Shown here piece by piece: positions 36,543-45,045 of a stretch of DNA of 64,000 bases. The notes under the pieces were generated by a model. The model had not been told where the DNA came from and did not search any database. It worked only from the letters and a program-made list of their open reading frames with translations. The translations under genes were made by a program, and so were the position numbers. Each line of letters starts with the position of its first letter. Position 1 is the stretch's first letter. Origin of the DNA: Spongiibacter tropicus DSM 19543 (lineage in GTDB: Bacteria > Pseudomonadota > Gammaproteobacteria > Pseudomonadales > Spongiibacteraceae); assembly GCF_000420325.1 (NCBI RefSeq), contig NZ_ATUS01000004.1, forward strand, positions 1-64,000, written 5' to 3'.

Positions 36543-37571
36543 ATGGACCCCAATAAGCAGAAGGCACTCGAATCCGCGCTGAGCCAGATCGAACGTCAAT
36601 TCGGTAAAGGCTCTATCATGAAAATGGGCGACAGTTCGCGGGAAGTCATGCCTTCTGTCTCTACCGGTTCATTGGGTTTGGATATTGCCCTGGGCATCGG
36701 CGGACTGCCTTTTGGGCGCATCGTTGAAATCTATGGTCCTGAGTCTTCCGGTAAAACCACCCTGTGTCTGCAGGTGATGGCAGAAGCTCAGAAGCTGGGT
36801 AAAACCGTGGCCATTGTGGATGCCGAACACGCTCTGGACCCCCAGTATGCGGAAAAGCTGGGCGTTAATCTGGAGGATCTGCTGGTGTCGCAGCCGGATA
36901 CCGGCGAGCAGGCGCTGGAAATCACTGACATGCTGGTACGTTCTGGCTCCGTTGACGTGATTGTTATCGACTCCGTTGCCGCGCTGGTGCCCAAGGCAGA
37001 GATAGAAGGGGATATGGGCGACTCCCACGTTGGTCTTCAAGCGCGCTTGATGTCTCAGGCGCTGCGTAAACTGACCGGCAGCATCAAGCAGACCAATACC
37101 CTGGTGATCTTTATCAACCAGATTCGTATGAAGATCGGTGTGATGTTCGGTAATCCCGAGACGACTTCTGGTGGTAATGCGCTGAAATTCTATGCGTCTG
37201 TGCGCATGGATATCCGTCGCACCGGCGCTGTAAAAGAAGGCGACGAAGTGGTTGGCAACGAAACTCGGGTCAAGGTGGTGAAAAACAAGGTGTCGCCGCC
37301 ATTCAAACAAGCCGAGTTCCAGATTATGTACGGCCGTGGCATCTACCGCATGGGCGAAGTCATCGATCTTGGTGTAAAACTCGGACTCGTTGACAAGTCG
37401 GGTGCCTGGTACGCCTATAAAGGCGATAAAATCGGGCAGGGTAAGGCGAATGCAGCCAAGTTCCTCAGCGAAAATCCCGAGATTGCCGCTGAGATTGAAG
37501 GCGCTATTCGTGAGCAGCTGTTGCCAAAGCCGTCGACAAAAAAGGTTGAGATTGTCGAAGAAGAGCAGTAA
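36543..37571 (+). CDS. recA: Recombinase RecA
   Basis: The 342-aa recombinase forms filaments on single-stranded DNA, drives strand exchange and triggers LexA cleavage. It has Walker [10 protein letters not shown] (residues 65–73), Walker B ([12 protein letters not shown]), the L1/L2 region including [21 protein letters not shown], and a Lys/Glu-rich C-terminal tail ([10 protein letters not shown]). The ATG follows AAGGGC. recX, which usually follows recA, is not adjacent: the next minus-strand gene is pilU-like, and recX is 11 kb away. Confidence 0.98.
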   Translation: MDPNKQKALESALSQIERQFGKGSIMKMGDSSREVMPSVSTGSLGLDIALGIGGLPFGRIVEIYGPESSGKTTLCLQVMAEAQKLGKTVAIVDAEHALDPQYAEKLGVNLEDLLVSQPDTGEQALEITDMLVRSGSVDVIVIDSVAALVPKAEIEGDMGDSHVGLQARLMSQALRKLTGSIKQTNTLVIFINQIRMKIGVMFGNPETTSGGNALKFYASVRMDIRRTGAVKEGDEVVGNETRVKVVKNKVSPPFKQAEFQIMYGRGIYRMGEVIDLGVKLGLVDKSGAWYAYKGDKIGQGKANAAKFLSENPEIAAEIEGAIREQLLPKPSTKKVEIVEEEQ

Positions 37572-37583
37572 AAGGATAGTGAT

Positions 37584-37605
37584 AGCGGCGGGAGTCCCCG
37601 CCGCT
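37584..37605. terminator. GC-rich hairpin after recA
   Basis: A 9-bp perfect stem AGCGGCGGG (37584–37592) / CCCGCCGCT (37597–37605) with loop AGTC sits 13 bases past the recA stop and before the convergent pilU-like gene. No T tract follows on either strand, so it is a weak or Rho-assisted terminator, or a stabiliser of the recA 3' end. Confidence 0.5.
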
Positions 37606-37646
37606 GGTTCAATGGACTTATGGGATAGCGATAGTCCGCAGCTATT

Positions 37647-38807
37647 CTAGTTCTCCGGTTCCTCTGGCGTATCTTCAATTTGCAGGCTAAACGCGGAGCT
37701 GCTGGTCGGCTCCGGTGACGCTTCGACCGCATCTGCGGGCAATCCGCGTGTGCTCTCCAGCTTTATGCGAAGTCGAAGGTTGTTTGCCGAATCGGCGTTT
37801 TTCAGGGCTTCTTCAAAACTGATTTTCCCATCTTCGTAGAGCCTGAACAGGGCGGCATCGAAGGTTTGCATCCCTAAATTTTCCGACTTCTGCATGATCT
37901 CCTTAATGCTCTCTACCTCACCTTTATGAATGGCCTGGGCGACGGTCGGAGTACCCAAGAGGATTTCAATTGCCGCACAGCGTTTGCCATCAACAGTGGG
38001 TACCAGTCGCTGAGAAACAAAGCATTTCAGATTCAGTGACAGGTCAAGAAGTAGCTGATTTCTGCGTTCTTCCGGGAAAAAGTTAATAATCCGGTCCAGT
38101 GCCTGGTTGGCGTTGTTCGCATGCAGGGTAGAGATACACAAGTGTCCGGTTTCGGCAAAAGCAATGGCGTGTTCCATCGTTTCGCGATCGCGAATCTCAC
38201 CAATGAGAATGACATCGGGAGCCTGGCGCAGGGTGTTTTTCAGTGCCTGATGGAAACTGCGAGTATCCACGCCGATTTCCCGCTGATTGACGATGCTGCG
38301 TTTATGTCGGTGAATAAACTCAATGGGGTCTTCGATAGTAATGATATGCCCACTGCTGTTGGTATTGCGGTGGTCAATCAGCGCCGCCAGCGAGGTCGAC
38401 TTGCCAGAGCCTGTGGCGCCGACAAAAAGCACCAGGCCGCGCTTGGTCATGATCACCTCTTTGAGGATGGGGGGGAGTCCCAGCGCATCCACATTGGGGA
38501 TTTCTGTCACGATATTCCGCGCAACGATTGAAATCTCATTGCGCTGTTTGAAAATATTGACCCGGAACCGTCCGATACCCGGAATGGTATAGGCAAGGTT
38601 CATTTCCAACTCTTGATCAAACTCCTTCTGTTGCTCGCCATCCATGATCTCGTAGGCAATTTTGCTGATTTCACCGGGACTGAATGACTCTTTATCAAGG
38701 GGCTTGAGCTTGCCATGGAATTTGGCACAGGGAGGGGCTCCAGTACTTAAGAAAAGGTCAGAACCGCCATTTTTAGCCAATATAGTCAGGTAGTCATTGA
38801 ACGTCAT
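37647..38807 (-). CDS. pilU: PilT/PilU-family pilus ATPase
   Basis: The 386-aa ATPase has Walker A GATGSGKST (residues 130–138), Asp and His boxes (IITIEDPIEFIHRH, ISTLHANN), and ALKNTLRQAPDVILIGEIRDRETM. Its acidic, Pro/Ser-rich tail (TSSSAFSLQIEDTPEEPEN) and overall length favour PilU over PilT. PilU powers type IVa pilus retraction together with PilT. Here it lies alone, without pilT, between recA and the Tad locus and on the same strand as the Tad genes. Whether it serves a type IVa pilus elsewhere or the Tad pilus cannot be told from sequence. Confidence 0.88.
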   Translation of the reverse strand: MTFNDYLTILAKNGGSDLFLSTGAPPCAKFHGKLKPLDKESFSPGEISKIAYEIMDGEQQKEFDQELEMNLAYTIPGIGRFRVNIFKQRNEISIVARNIVTEIPNVDALGLPPILKEVIMTKRGLVLFVGATGSGKSTSLAALIDHRNTNSSGHIITIEDPIEFIHRHKRSIVNQREIGVDTRSFHQALKNTLRQAPDVILIGEIRDRETMEHAIAFAETGHLCISTLHANNANQALDRIINFFPEERRNQLLLDLSLNLKCFVSQRLVPTVDGKRCAAIEILLGTPTVAQAIHKGEVESIKEIMQKSENLGMQTFDAALFRLYEDGKISFEEALKNADSANNLRLRIKLESTRGLPADAVEASPEPTSSSAFSLQIEDTPEEPEN

Positions 38808-38855
38808 TGCGGGCCTTATTGTTCTTTTGGGAAGTGTTGACTGTACGGAAAGTGT

Positions 38856-38876
38856 CGCCCCCCAGGTAGGGGGGCG
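38856..38876 (-). other. Hairpin between tadG and the pilU-like gene
   Basis: CGCCCCCC (38856–38863) pairs with GGGGGGCG (38869–38876). No U tract follows on the minus strand, so it could be a stable 3'-end or Rho-type boundary between the Tad operon and the pilU-like gene. Whether the two are cotranscribed is open. Confidence 0.45.
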
Positions 38877-38932
38877 GTGTATTCTATTCGTAAAATGTGA
38901 ACCTCAGGCCGTAAGCAGGAACGCGGTGTTAC

Positions 38933-41023
38933 TTACATCACCAGTTGCACACGGTCGCTCTCGCAGCTCATGGTCGCGCCAATTTCTGTTTCTGCCAAGC
39001 CGATTCCCAACACATCGAGGAGTTGGTCGACGATCGCCATCAGAATCGGGGACAAGACCGAAGTCAGGAGCGCAGAAATCGCATCCGTTAATGCGTTGGC
39101 AGCACTGCCTACCAGGAAGAGAAGGCCGCCAAGCAGGTTGACGCCGATGCCGTCGCCAGTGTTGTTTGGCTCGTAAAACTCCAGCTCTAAGCCGAGCAAA
39201 TTATTTTCTAAACCGGAGACCAGACTGTCAGAGTTTAGGCCCTGGTAGGCGTTTTCGCCGGGCTGAACACCGAACTCGGGCAGGAATTCGTCGCTGGGAG
39301 AGTTAACAAAGTTAAGTGTCTGTGAGCCGCTTAGCAGGTCGGTATCCAGCCGGAGGCCGAGCCCTCCGCCGGTAAACGCTTCGCGTGCGGCATCGGCGGG
39401 GTTGTTGGTCCAGCTGTCGCCATCCCAGTATTCAGTCCAGCAAATCAATAGGATCGTGCATTGATAGCGAATCCGTTTCGTACCCAGATCAAGTATGGGC
39501 ACAGGGGTGACAGAGGGCTCTTCTTCGGCAAATGCATTTGTGGCGGCGTCAGCCATGGTGTCACCCATTCTGCCGACTTTGATACTCGCTGCTGCGGTGC
39601 TGGCAAGAGTCTCCAGGGTCTTGTCACCTTCATCGCAGTCGTATTGGGTCACGCGGCCATCACCGCCCCCTGCCTCAAGCAGTATGTCTAAACGAGGAGA
39701 GCTGAGAACTTTGATATCAAGCAGGTCTTTTTGAATGTCGCAGTAAACAACACAGCTCAGGCCTTGCAGTACGCCAACAATGTCCAGAGACAGCAAGCTC
39801 GTCAGTACGCCACTAACCCCGGTTAATAGTGGGCTGGTCAGCAAGTCTGTGAGTGTGTTCAGTGTGGCTCCGACAATGGGAAGATCCAGTGAGACAAAGG
39901 TTCTAACTTGGGCCGATCTTACATAAATCCCGTCACTGCTGTAGGGCGCCTCACTGGCAAGCTTCGGGTCGCCCACGGCAGTCAGGTTCGGTGGATCGAC
40001 CACTTGTAGCTTGATGGTGGCATTGACCAGTCCGAGCAAACTGACGGGGATATCTGCCGCGATGGCTGATTTGGAATTGGCTAATTGAATACTGCCTTGC
40101 ACCAGTTGCATGAGCTGCAAGCCCACGTCCAAGGCCGTATCAGGACTGGCGGTCTGTACCTGGAGCAGTTCGCCCAACGAGAGCAGGGGGGTTGCAGGCG
40201 GTATTGCGAGCTGAAGGTCTTGCAGCGCGGTGAGCGTTAATGTGCTCGCATTGCCTCCGGCCTGAAGGACGTCAGCAGCAACCACCAGAAAGTCGTTAAT
40301 ACTCAGTTGGGTATTCAGCACGCTGTCGTAGTCGCCAACGTCCAGTCCCAAGTTCAACGCCAAGGCATCCAAATAGTTGAGGAGGTTCAAGTCGGTATTG
40401 ATCAAGCCGTCCCACTGGCCGACGCCGAGGTTCAGTGTTGTTCCCAGCAGACCACCCAGCACCGAGTTAAGTAAAGCTGATTGGCTGCTGTCTACTGTCA
40501 GGAGGGTGCTTCTAATGTGCAGTGAGGCCAGTGGTTGGCAGGCTTCGGCAACCCCCTGAGTTCGCAGAGTTAGGGTTGTCGGGCCTGCAGTCAGAATTGA
40601 AAAGATCGATGACTGAACGGTTCTACTGAGAGTGACGCGTACCGCTTTACCCGTTTCGTCCGCGGTAAATGCCTTGAATGCTCCGTTTTCGTCGGCAGGC
40701 CCGCTGATCAGCCCGAGTTCAACTTGTACGCTACCGGTGTCACCCAAAAAGTTATTTCGATCGGCTGACAGGGTTGCTTGTGCTGCGGCTAAGCGGTCTG
40801 CTTCAGTCATGCTTTGGTCACGACAATACAGTCGCGCAGTTTCCAAGGCCGCTAAGTCAGCTTGGCTTTGAAGTGTACGTTTTTCCAGGAACAAGCGACC
40901 CGTGTCGATGGTAATGGCCAGAAACGCCAGCAGTGCAATCATCATCACCGCTGACGCAATAGCAATAACGCCCCGTTGCTCACGCGGCAGCCGGATAGTT
41001 TCAGATCGACGAACGGGTCTCAT
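38933..41023 (-). CDS. Tad pilus assembly protein, TadG-like
   Basis: The 696-aa protein begins with a pilin-like stem (RGVIAIASAVMMIALLAFLAITIDTGRLFLEKRTLQSQADLAALETAR), the TadG/TadE-type N-terminal TM segment, then a long extracytoplasmic domain and a hydrophobic patch near the C-terminus (LLGGLLFLVGSAANALTD). TadG-type proteins are minor pseudopilins or anchors of the Flp pilus. The domain contains several Cys (SCVVYCDIQ, CTILLICW). It is the last Tad gene before the pilU-like gene. Its length is long for the family. Confidence 0.82.
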   Translation of the reverse strand: MRPVRRSETIRLPREQRGVIAIASAVMMIALLAFLAITIDTGRLFLEKRTLQSQADLAALETARLYCRDQSMTEADRLAAAQATLSADRNNFLGDTGSVQVELGLISGPADENGAFKAFTADETGKAVRVTLSRTVQSSIFSILTAGPTTLTLRTQGVAEACQPLASLHIRSTLLTVDSSQSALLNSVLGGLLGTTLNLGVGQWDGLINTDLNLLNYLDALALNLGLDVGDYDSVLNTQLSINDFLVVAADVLQAGGNASTLTLTALQDLQLAIPPATPLLSLGELLQVQTASPDTALDVGLQLMQLVQGSIQLANSKSAIAADIPVSLLGLVNATIKLQVVDPPNLTAVGDPKLASEAPYSSDGIYVRSAQVRTFVSLDLPIVGATLNTLTDLLTSPLLTGVSGVLTSLLSLDIVGVLQGLSCVVYCDIQKDLLDIKVLSSPRLDILLEAGGGDGRVTQYDCDEGDKTLETLASTAAASIKVGRMGDTMADAATNAFAEEEPSVTPVPILDLGTKRIRYQCTILLICWTEYWDGDSWTNNPADAAREAFTGGGLGLRLDTDLLSGSQTLNFVNSPSDEFLPEFGVQPGENAYQGLNSDSLVSGLENNLLGLELEFYEPNNTGDGIGVNLLGGLLFLVGSAANALTDAISALLTSVLSPILMAIVDQLLDVLGIGLAETEIGATMSCESDRVQLVM

Positions 41024-41028
41024 GGCGT

Positions 41029-41292
41029 TTACTTCTTGTCGCTAAAGCTGGTGTCCACAAAGGATTGTGGTATCGGTTGGGCGAAACTTTCTACATAGCG
41101 CTTATACGTACCCACACGTGCTTTACCACTTAAGTGCTGTTCTTTATCTGAGGCGATATCGCCTGATCGTTGGGCAGCCATCGCTTTAGCCACAGCGCTT
41201 TCTGTGCCGAAATCTTTCGTGCTTTGATCACTGGCAAAAACTCCAGTACTGGTTAACACAGCGATTGCAAACAGTATTTTTCTCGGTTGCAT
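41029..41292 (-). CDS. DUF3613-like small secreted protein of the Tad locus
   Basis: The start at 41292 has AGGAGAATCC upstream and gives 87 aa, with a signal peptide (MQPRKILFAIAVLTSTGVFA). The mature part has the pattern AVAKAMAAQRSGD... HLSGKARVGTYKRYVESFAQPIP, which resembles DUF3613 proteins found in other Tad loci. Function is unknown; a role in pilus assembly or export is inferred from position alone, between tadD and tadG, with gaps of only about 10 and 5 bases. Confidence 0.65.
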   Translation of the reverse strand: MQPRKILFAIAVLTSTGVFASDQSTKDFGTESAVAKAMAAQRSGDIASDKEQHLSGKARVGTYKRYVESFAQPIPQSFVDTSFSDKK

Positions 41293-41302
41293 ACGGATTC
41301 TC

Positions 41303-42001
41303 CTAATTAATAACCGCTCGCTTGGCGACAGCGGGCTCGGCAAAATGGTTTGCTTTTTCAATCAAGCTTTTGAACTCTGCTTCTTGAATATCGTTATTCT
41401 CGGCCATGCGCATTGCCGTCCTGCTATCGCCGTCGAGTATGAGGCTCATGATCATATTTCTCAGCGCTACAGGGTGGCCTGGCTGAAGCTGAAGCGAGGT
41501 CATGAATTCGCGCTGAGCCGCCTTGAAGTCCTGCATGGCGAGTAAGATGAAGCCGTAGTCATTACGTATGTCGGCATTCGTGGGCGCCAGGCGGCGTGCT
41601 TTAAGCATGTGCTGGTGAGATATTTCTAGGTCGCCACGCGTTGCTAAGATTTTTGCCATACCGGCGTGGCCATAGGCCGTCATGCAGGTCAAGCTGAGCT
41701 CTCGGTAAACGTCATAAGCTTCAGAGAGCATTCCTGTTTTCCTCTGTGCTTCGGCCATCAGCCAGAGGGCGCGTGGGCTGCCAGAGTTGTCATTTTCCAA
41801 GTGAGCAAGGGCAGAGTAGTAGCTGCCTTCGTCAATGAGCTGGGCAACCAAATCGAGTTTAATGGTTTGAGGCTGGCTCAGTTTTGTCCCGCAGTCTGCC
41901 GATGTTTGGTAGTTGGTCTCTTTTACGCTCGCGCAAGCAGAGATAGCCATTACCGTTATGATGACCAGAGCGGAGCGGGTAAATGATTGGTATCTGCGCA
42001 T
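41303..42001 (-). CDS. tadD: TadD-like TPR lipoprotein
   Basis: The 232-aa protein has a lipobox ISAC (Cys23) and at least three TPR-like repeats (AEAQRKTGMLSEAYDVY, AGMAKILATRGDLEISH, DYGFILLAMQDFKAAQREF). TadD is the outer-membrane lipoprotein pilotin or assembly factor of the Tad secretin. It lies between tadC and the DUF3613 gene, in a run of minus-strand genes with gaps of only a few bases. Confidence 0.82.
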   Translation of the reverse strand: MRRYQSFTRSALVIITVMAISACASVKETNYQTSADCGTKLSQPQTIKLDLVAQLIDEGSYYSALAHLENDNSGSPRALWLMAEAQRKTGMLSEAYDVYRELSLTCMTAYGHAGMAKILATRGDLEISHQHMLKARRLAPTNADIRNDYGFILLAMQDFKAAQREFMTSLQLQPGHPVALRNMIMSLILDGDSRTAMRMAENNDIQEAEFKSLIEKANHFAEPAVAKRAVIN

Positions 42002-42006
42002 TTCTC

Positions 42007-42879
42007 TTACCCTCCGTTTCCGAGCGTTGAAAGGCTCTTCACCATAGAGAGGAGTCCTGGGCCTGCAGTGAATATCAGTAGCGCAGGAAACAGGAATACC
42101 ATCATTACCAGCGACATTTTTCCCGATAATTTATTGACGTATTCCTGCAGTCCCAACTTCCGGCGATTTTGCAGCAGGGTGTAAAGCTCATCGAGAGATT
42201 TGTCGATACTTCCACCGGTGATTGATTGCTGTCGTATCACAATCAAATACTCTTTAAAGCCCTCGGCGCTGCTGCTATTGATCAGCTCGTACAAGGCTTC
42301 CTCTTGGCTTTGGCCGGCTTCGATTTTGTTGACGCCCAGGGCGAGTTCCTTTGCGCAATTTGGCGCTAGCTCATGGAGCTGTTCGCATATCACCCCCATT
42401 GTTTTGGGCAGCGACAAACCAACGCGCCAAAGCATGCGTGTCGTTTGAATCAGCATCATCGTTTCTTTATCGAGTGCGTTCTGGCGATCCTCTGCGACTT
42501 TTTTAAGGATAAGGTATGCGAAGACGGCTCCTGCCAGCAGGGACCCAAATACGGCAGCTAATATCTGGCCGATATCCATACCTTTGTAGAGCGCGTAAGT
42601 GCCCCCTGCGAGTGCGGCCAGTACTATCGTGGCAGAAGTCCCTCCCAGCGCGCGCAATTGTTGTGTACTGGTGAACAGGCCAGCGCGTCGCAGCAGCTGT
42701 GACAGCGACGCAATATGGGTGTTTTCTTCACGCAGCAACCGCCACGTGTCGTGTTTTCCAAATTCAAGGCGGTCGCTTGGCTCATCGTTGCTACCTGCAT
42801 ACGCCGTAGCAAGCAACAGCACTGGTGCTGTGCAGAGAATGAGCGCGCCAATGATAAAAAAGTAGTGCTGGGCTTCCAT
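42007..42879 (-). CDS. tadC: TadC-like inner-membrane platform protein
   Basis: The 290-aa protein of the type II secretion F family has TM helices near the N-terminus, in the middle (LGGTSATIVLAALAGGTYALY) and at the end (MSLVMMVFLFPALLIFTAGPG), with a cytoplasmic domain between (EDRQNALDKETMMLIQTTRML... ELINSSSAEGFKEYL). TadC and TadB form the inner-membrane platform that couples the TadA ATPase to pilus assembly. It follows tadB with an 11-base gap. Confidence 0.87.
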   Translation of the reverse strand: MEAQHYFFIIGALILCTAPVLLLATAYAGSNDEPSDRLEFGKHDTWRLLREENTHIASLSQLLRRAGLFTSTQQLRALGGTSATIVLAALAGGTYALYKGMDIGQILAAVFGSLLAGAVFAYLILKKVAEDRQNALDKETMMLIQTTRMLWRVGLSLPKTMGVICEQLHELAPNCAKELALGVNKIEAGQSQEEALYELINSSSAEGFKEYLIVIRQQSITGGSIDKSLDELYTLLQNRRKLGLQEYVNKLSGKMSLVMMVFLFPALLIFTAGPGLLSMVKSLSTLGNGG

Positions 42880-42890
42880 TGGGTGCTTCC

Positions 42891-43757
42891 TTATGAATCT
42901 ATGGAATTAATCATTCGCCAGAGAACAAAAATACCTGTCAACTCCATAAAGCCTGCGAAATAGAGCATTTTTCTGCCGGAGCTCTGCTCCCAGACATCCA
43001 GCATCATTTCTGGGTTGGTATAGAACATATAGCCGCCGATCAAAATAGGTAGAACGGCCAATACCACGGCGGTGAAACGCGTTTCGCCAGTCATTGCGCT
43101 CAATTCACGCTTACCGCTTTCTTCCAAGCGCAGTATTCCCACGATATCGTCGAGAATGGTGCGGATGCTCCCGCCGTACTGCTCGTTAATACGTATCGCT
43201 GTAGCAAGAACGTTGAACTCGTGCAGCTTGGTGTTTTGTGCTTCTCGCTCGAATGCCTGATGGAGCTCGTAGCCCATGTGTACACGACGAACTACCCGGC
43301 GCATTACGGTACCAAGGGGGCGCTCAAGCGTTTCAACGGAGTCGGCAAACGCATTTTCAACCGAGATACCTGCGGAGAGCCGGCGAGTTACCTGATTGAT
43401 AAATGATGGCAGCTGCTCGAGCATTTTTGCTCGACGTTTGTTTCCCAGAACTTTTATTGCGAGGAACAGTACGGCAATTGTTGATACAAATATCAGCAAC
43501 GCGATTTGCATCGGAAAAAGTGCGAAGCCGAGGAGTGAAGCCGCGACCGCACACGCCAGCGCACCGTAGATCGCCATTGGCGGCAGCTCAACGCCATTCC
43601 CTGCCAGGTAATCGACGACAAAAGTTGGCACGCCATCTCGCTTGGTATTGATACCGACATCCGTCGTTTTCGCCGGTTCTTCAACGTTAACGAGCAGTAG
43701 CAATACGAAGGCCAGCCCAACTACAAGACCTACAAGCGCGATCCAAAACCAGAACAT
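42891..43757 (-). CDS. tadB: TadB-like inner-membrane platform protein
   Basis: The 288-aa protein of the type II secretion F family has one N-terminal TM helix (FWIALVGLVVGLAFVLLLLV), a pair near residues 62–105, an F-domain (PSFINQVTRRLSAGISVENAFADSVETL), and C-terminal TM helices (AVVLAVLPILIGGYMFY). It partners TadC. The order tadA–tadB–tadC is the usual one in Tad loci. The gap to the upstream TadA gene is 11 bases. Confidence 0.88.
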   Translation of the reverse strand: MFWFWIALVGLVVGLAFVLLLLVNVEEPAKTTDVGINTKRDGVPTFVVDYLAGNGVELPPMAIYGALACAVAASLLGFALFPMQIALLIFVSTIAVLFLAIKVLGNKRRAKMLEQLPSFINQVTRRLSAGISVENAFADSVETLERPLGTVMRRVVRRVHMGYELHQAFEREAQNTKLHEFNVLATAIRINEQYGGSIRTILDDIVGILRLEESGKRELSAMTGETRFTAVVLAVLPILIGGYMFYTNPEMMLDVWEQSSGRKMLYFAGFMELTGIFVLWRMINSIDS

Positions 43758-43768
43758 AGGTGTCGCCC

Positions 43769-45028
43769 CTATACCGTTTTTACTACATCATCAAGCAGGG
43801 GGATTTCAGTGCTGTCAGGACATCGTTCCAATTTGCCATTGGTCGGATTCAGCGCAAAAATCTCTTTTAATGCCACGCCGTCTTTTGTTCCGTTGAGTTC
43901 GCATATTTGCAGAACGCAGCGGTGACCATTGGCGAGCCTGCCGATATGCACGATCATGTCCAGTGCGCTGCCGATCATCTTCAAGATCAGCTCACTCGAG
44001 CCTTTGAAACCCGACATGCCCACCATCATTTCAAGGCGGGTCACGGCGTCCTGGGCTGAGTTCGCATGGACGGTACTCATAGAGCCTGCGTGTCCGGTAT
44101 TCATGGCTTGCAGCATGTCGACGACTTCAGCACCACGACTTTCGCCAACGATAATCCGGTCCGGACGCATCCGCAGCGCGTTTTTAACCAGTTCTCCCGG
44201 ACTGACGAGTCCGACCCCTTCGTTGTTGGCAGGGCGGGTTTCGAGTCTGACCACGTGAGTGTTTCGCAGCTGAAGCTCTGCGGCATCCTCAATCGTGACG
44301 ATTCGCTCACCCGCGGGGATGTACTGGCTGAGAATATTGAGCAGGGTAGTCTTACCTGAGCCGGTTGCACCACTGATCAGCAGGTTCTTACGATTGCCTA
44401 CGGACTTTGTTAAAAAATCCAGTGCTTCTTGGGTAATTGAGCCGCCAGCCAGCAGCTCTTCGGCTGTCAGCGGATCTTTTCTGAATTTTCGAATCGAAAG
44501 GCAGGGACCGTCCAATGCCAAAGGAGGAACAATGGCGTTAATACGGCTGCCGTCCGCCAAGCGGCCGTCCACGATCGGGCTGGATTCATCAATGCGCCGC
44601 CCTAATGGAGAGATCATCCGGCGAATAACACGCAGCACGTGTCTGTCGTCCAGAAAGCGGATCGAAGACTGCTCCAGCACACCCCGGCGTTCGACAAACA
44701 CTCTGCGCGGACCATTAATCAGAATATCGTTGATTTCCGGATCCTCGAGCAATACTTGCAGTGGGCCGTAACCGATAATTTCGTCGAGCAGCTCTTTCTC
44801 GAGATTCTCAAAGCGAGTGCGGTCGATGATCACTTCATATATGCGGCAGTACTGGCGTATATAGGCCGCGATAGCCTCTTCGAGTTTCTTCGAGTCGTCG
44901 TCGTAGATGATATTGTCATCTTCGATACGGTCGATCACGAAGCGGTGAAGAGAGGCCTTGAGGCTCTCGTAATCATCGTTCGGTGATGGCGTTTGGTTAA
45001 CGGCTTTTCTGCGTTCTTTCATTCGCAT
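43769..45028 (-). CDS. cpaF: Tad pilus secretion ATPase TadA/CpaF
   Basis: The 419-aa hexameric ATPase of the Tad system powers pilus extension (and possibly retraction). It has an N-terminal helical domain, GPLQVLLEDPEINDILING, Walker A SGATGSGKTTL (residues 219–229), the Asp box VTIEDAAELQL, ALRMRPDRIIVGESRGAE, and the His box MSTVHANS. CpaF rather than PilB or GspE is clear from the lack of a zinc finger and from the context. A GGGAG site precedes ATG 45028. The tadZ gene usually found upstream is absent; the secretin gene follows 17 bases upstream. Confidence 0.93.
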   Translation of the reverse strand: MRMKERRKAVNQTPSPNDDYESLKASLHRFVIDRIEDDNIIYDDDSKKLEEAIAAYIRQYCRIYEVIIDRTRFENLEKELLDEIIGYGPLQVLLEDPEINDILINGPRRVFVERRGVLEQSSIRFLDDRHVLRVIRRMISPLGRRIDESSPIVDGRLADGSRINAIVPPLALDGPCLSIRKFRKDPLTAEELLAGGSITQEALDFLTKSVGNRKNLLISGATGSGKTTLLNILSQYIPAGERIVTIEDAAELQLRNTHVVRLETRPANNEGVGLVSPGELVKNALRMRPDRIIVGESRGAEVVDMLQAMNTGHAGSMSTVHANSAQDAVTRLEMMVGMSGFKGSSELILKMIGSALDMIVHIGRLANGHRCVLQICELNGTKDGVALKEIFALNPTNGKLERCPDSTEIPLLDDVVKTV

Positions 45029-45045
45029 CTACGGGCTCCCGTGCC

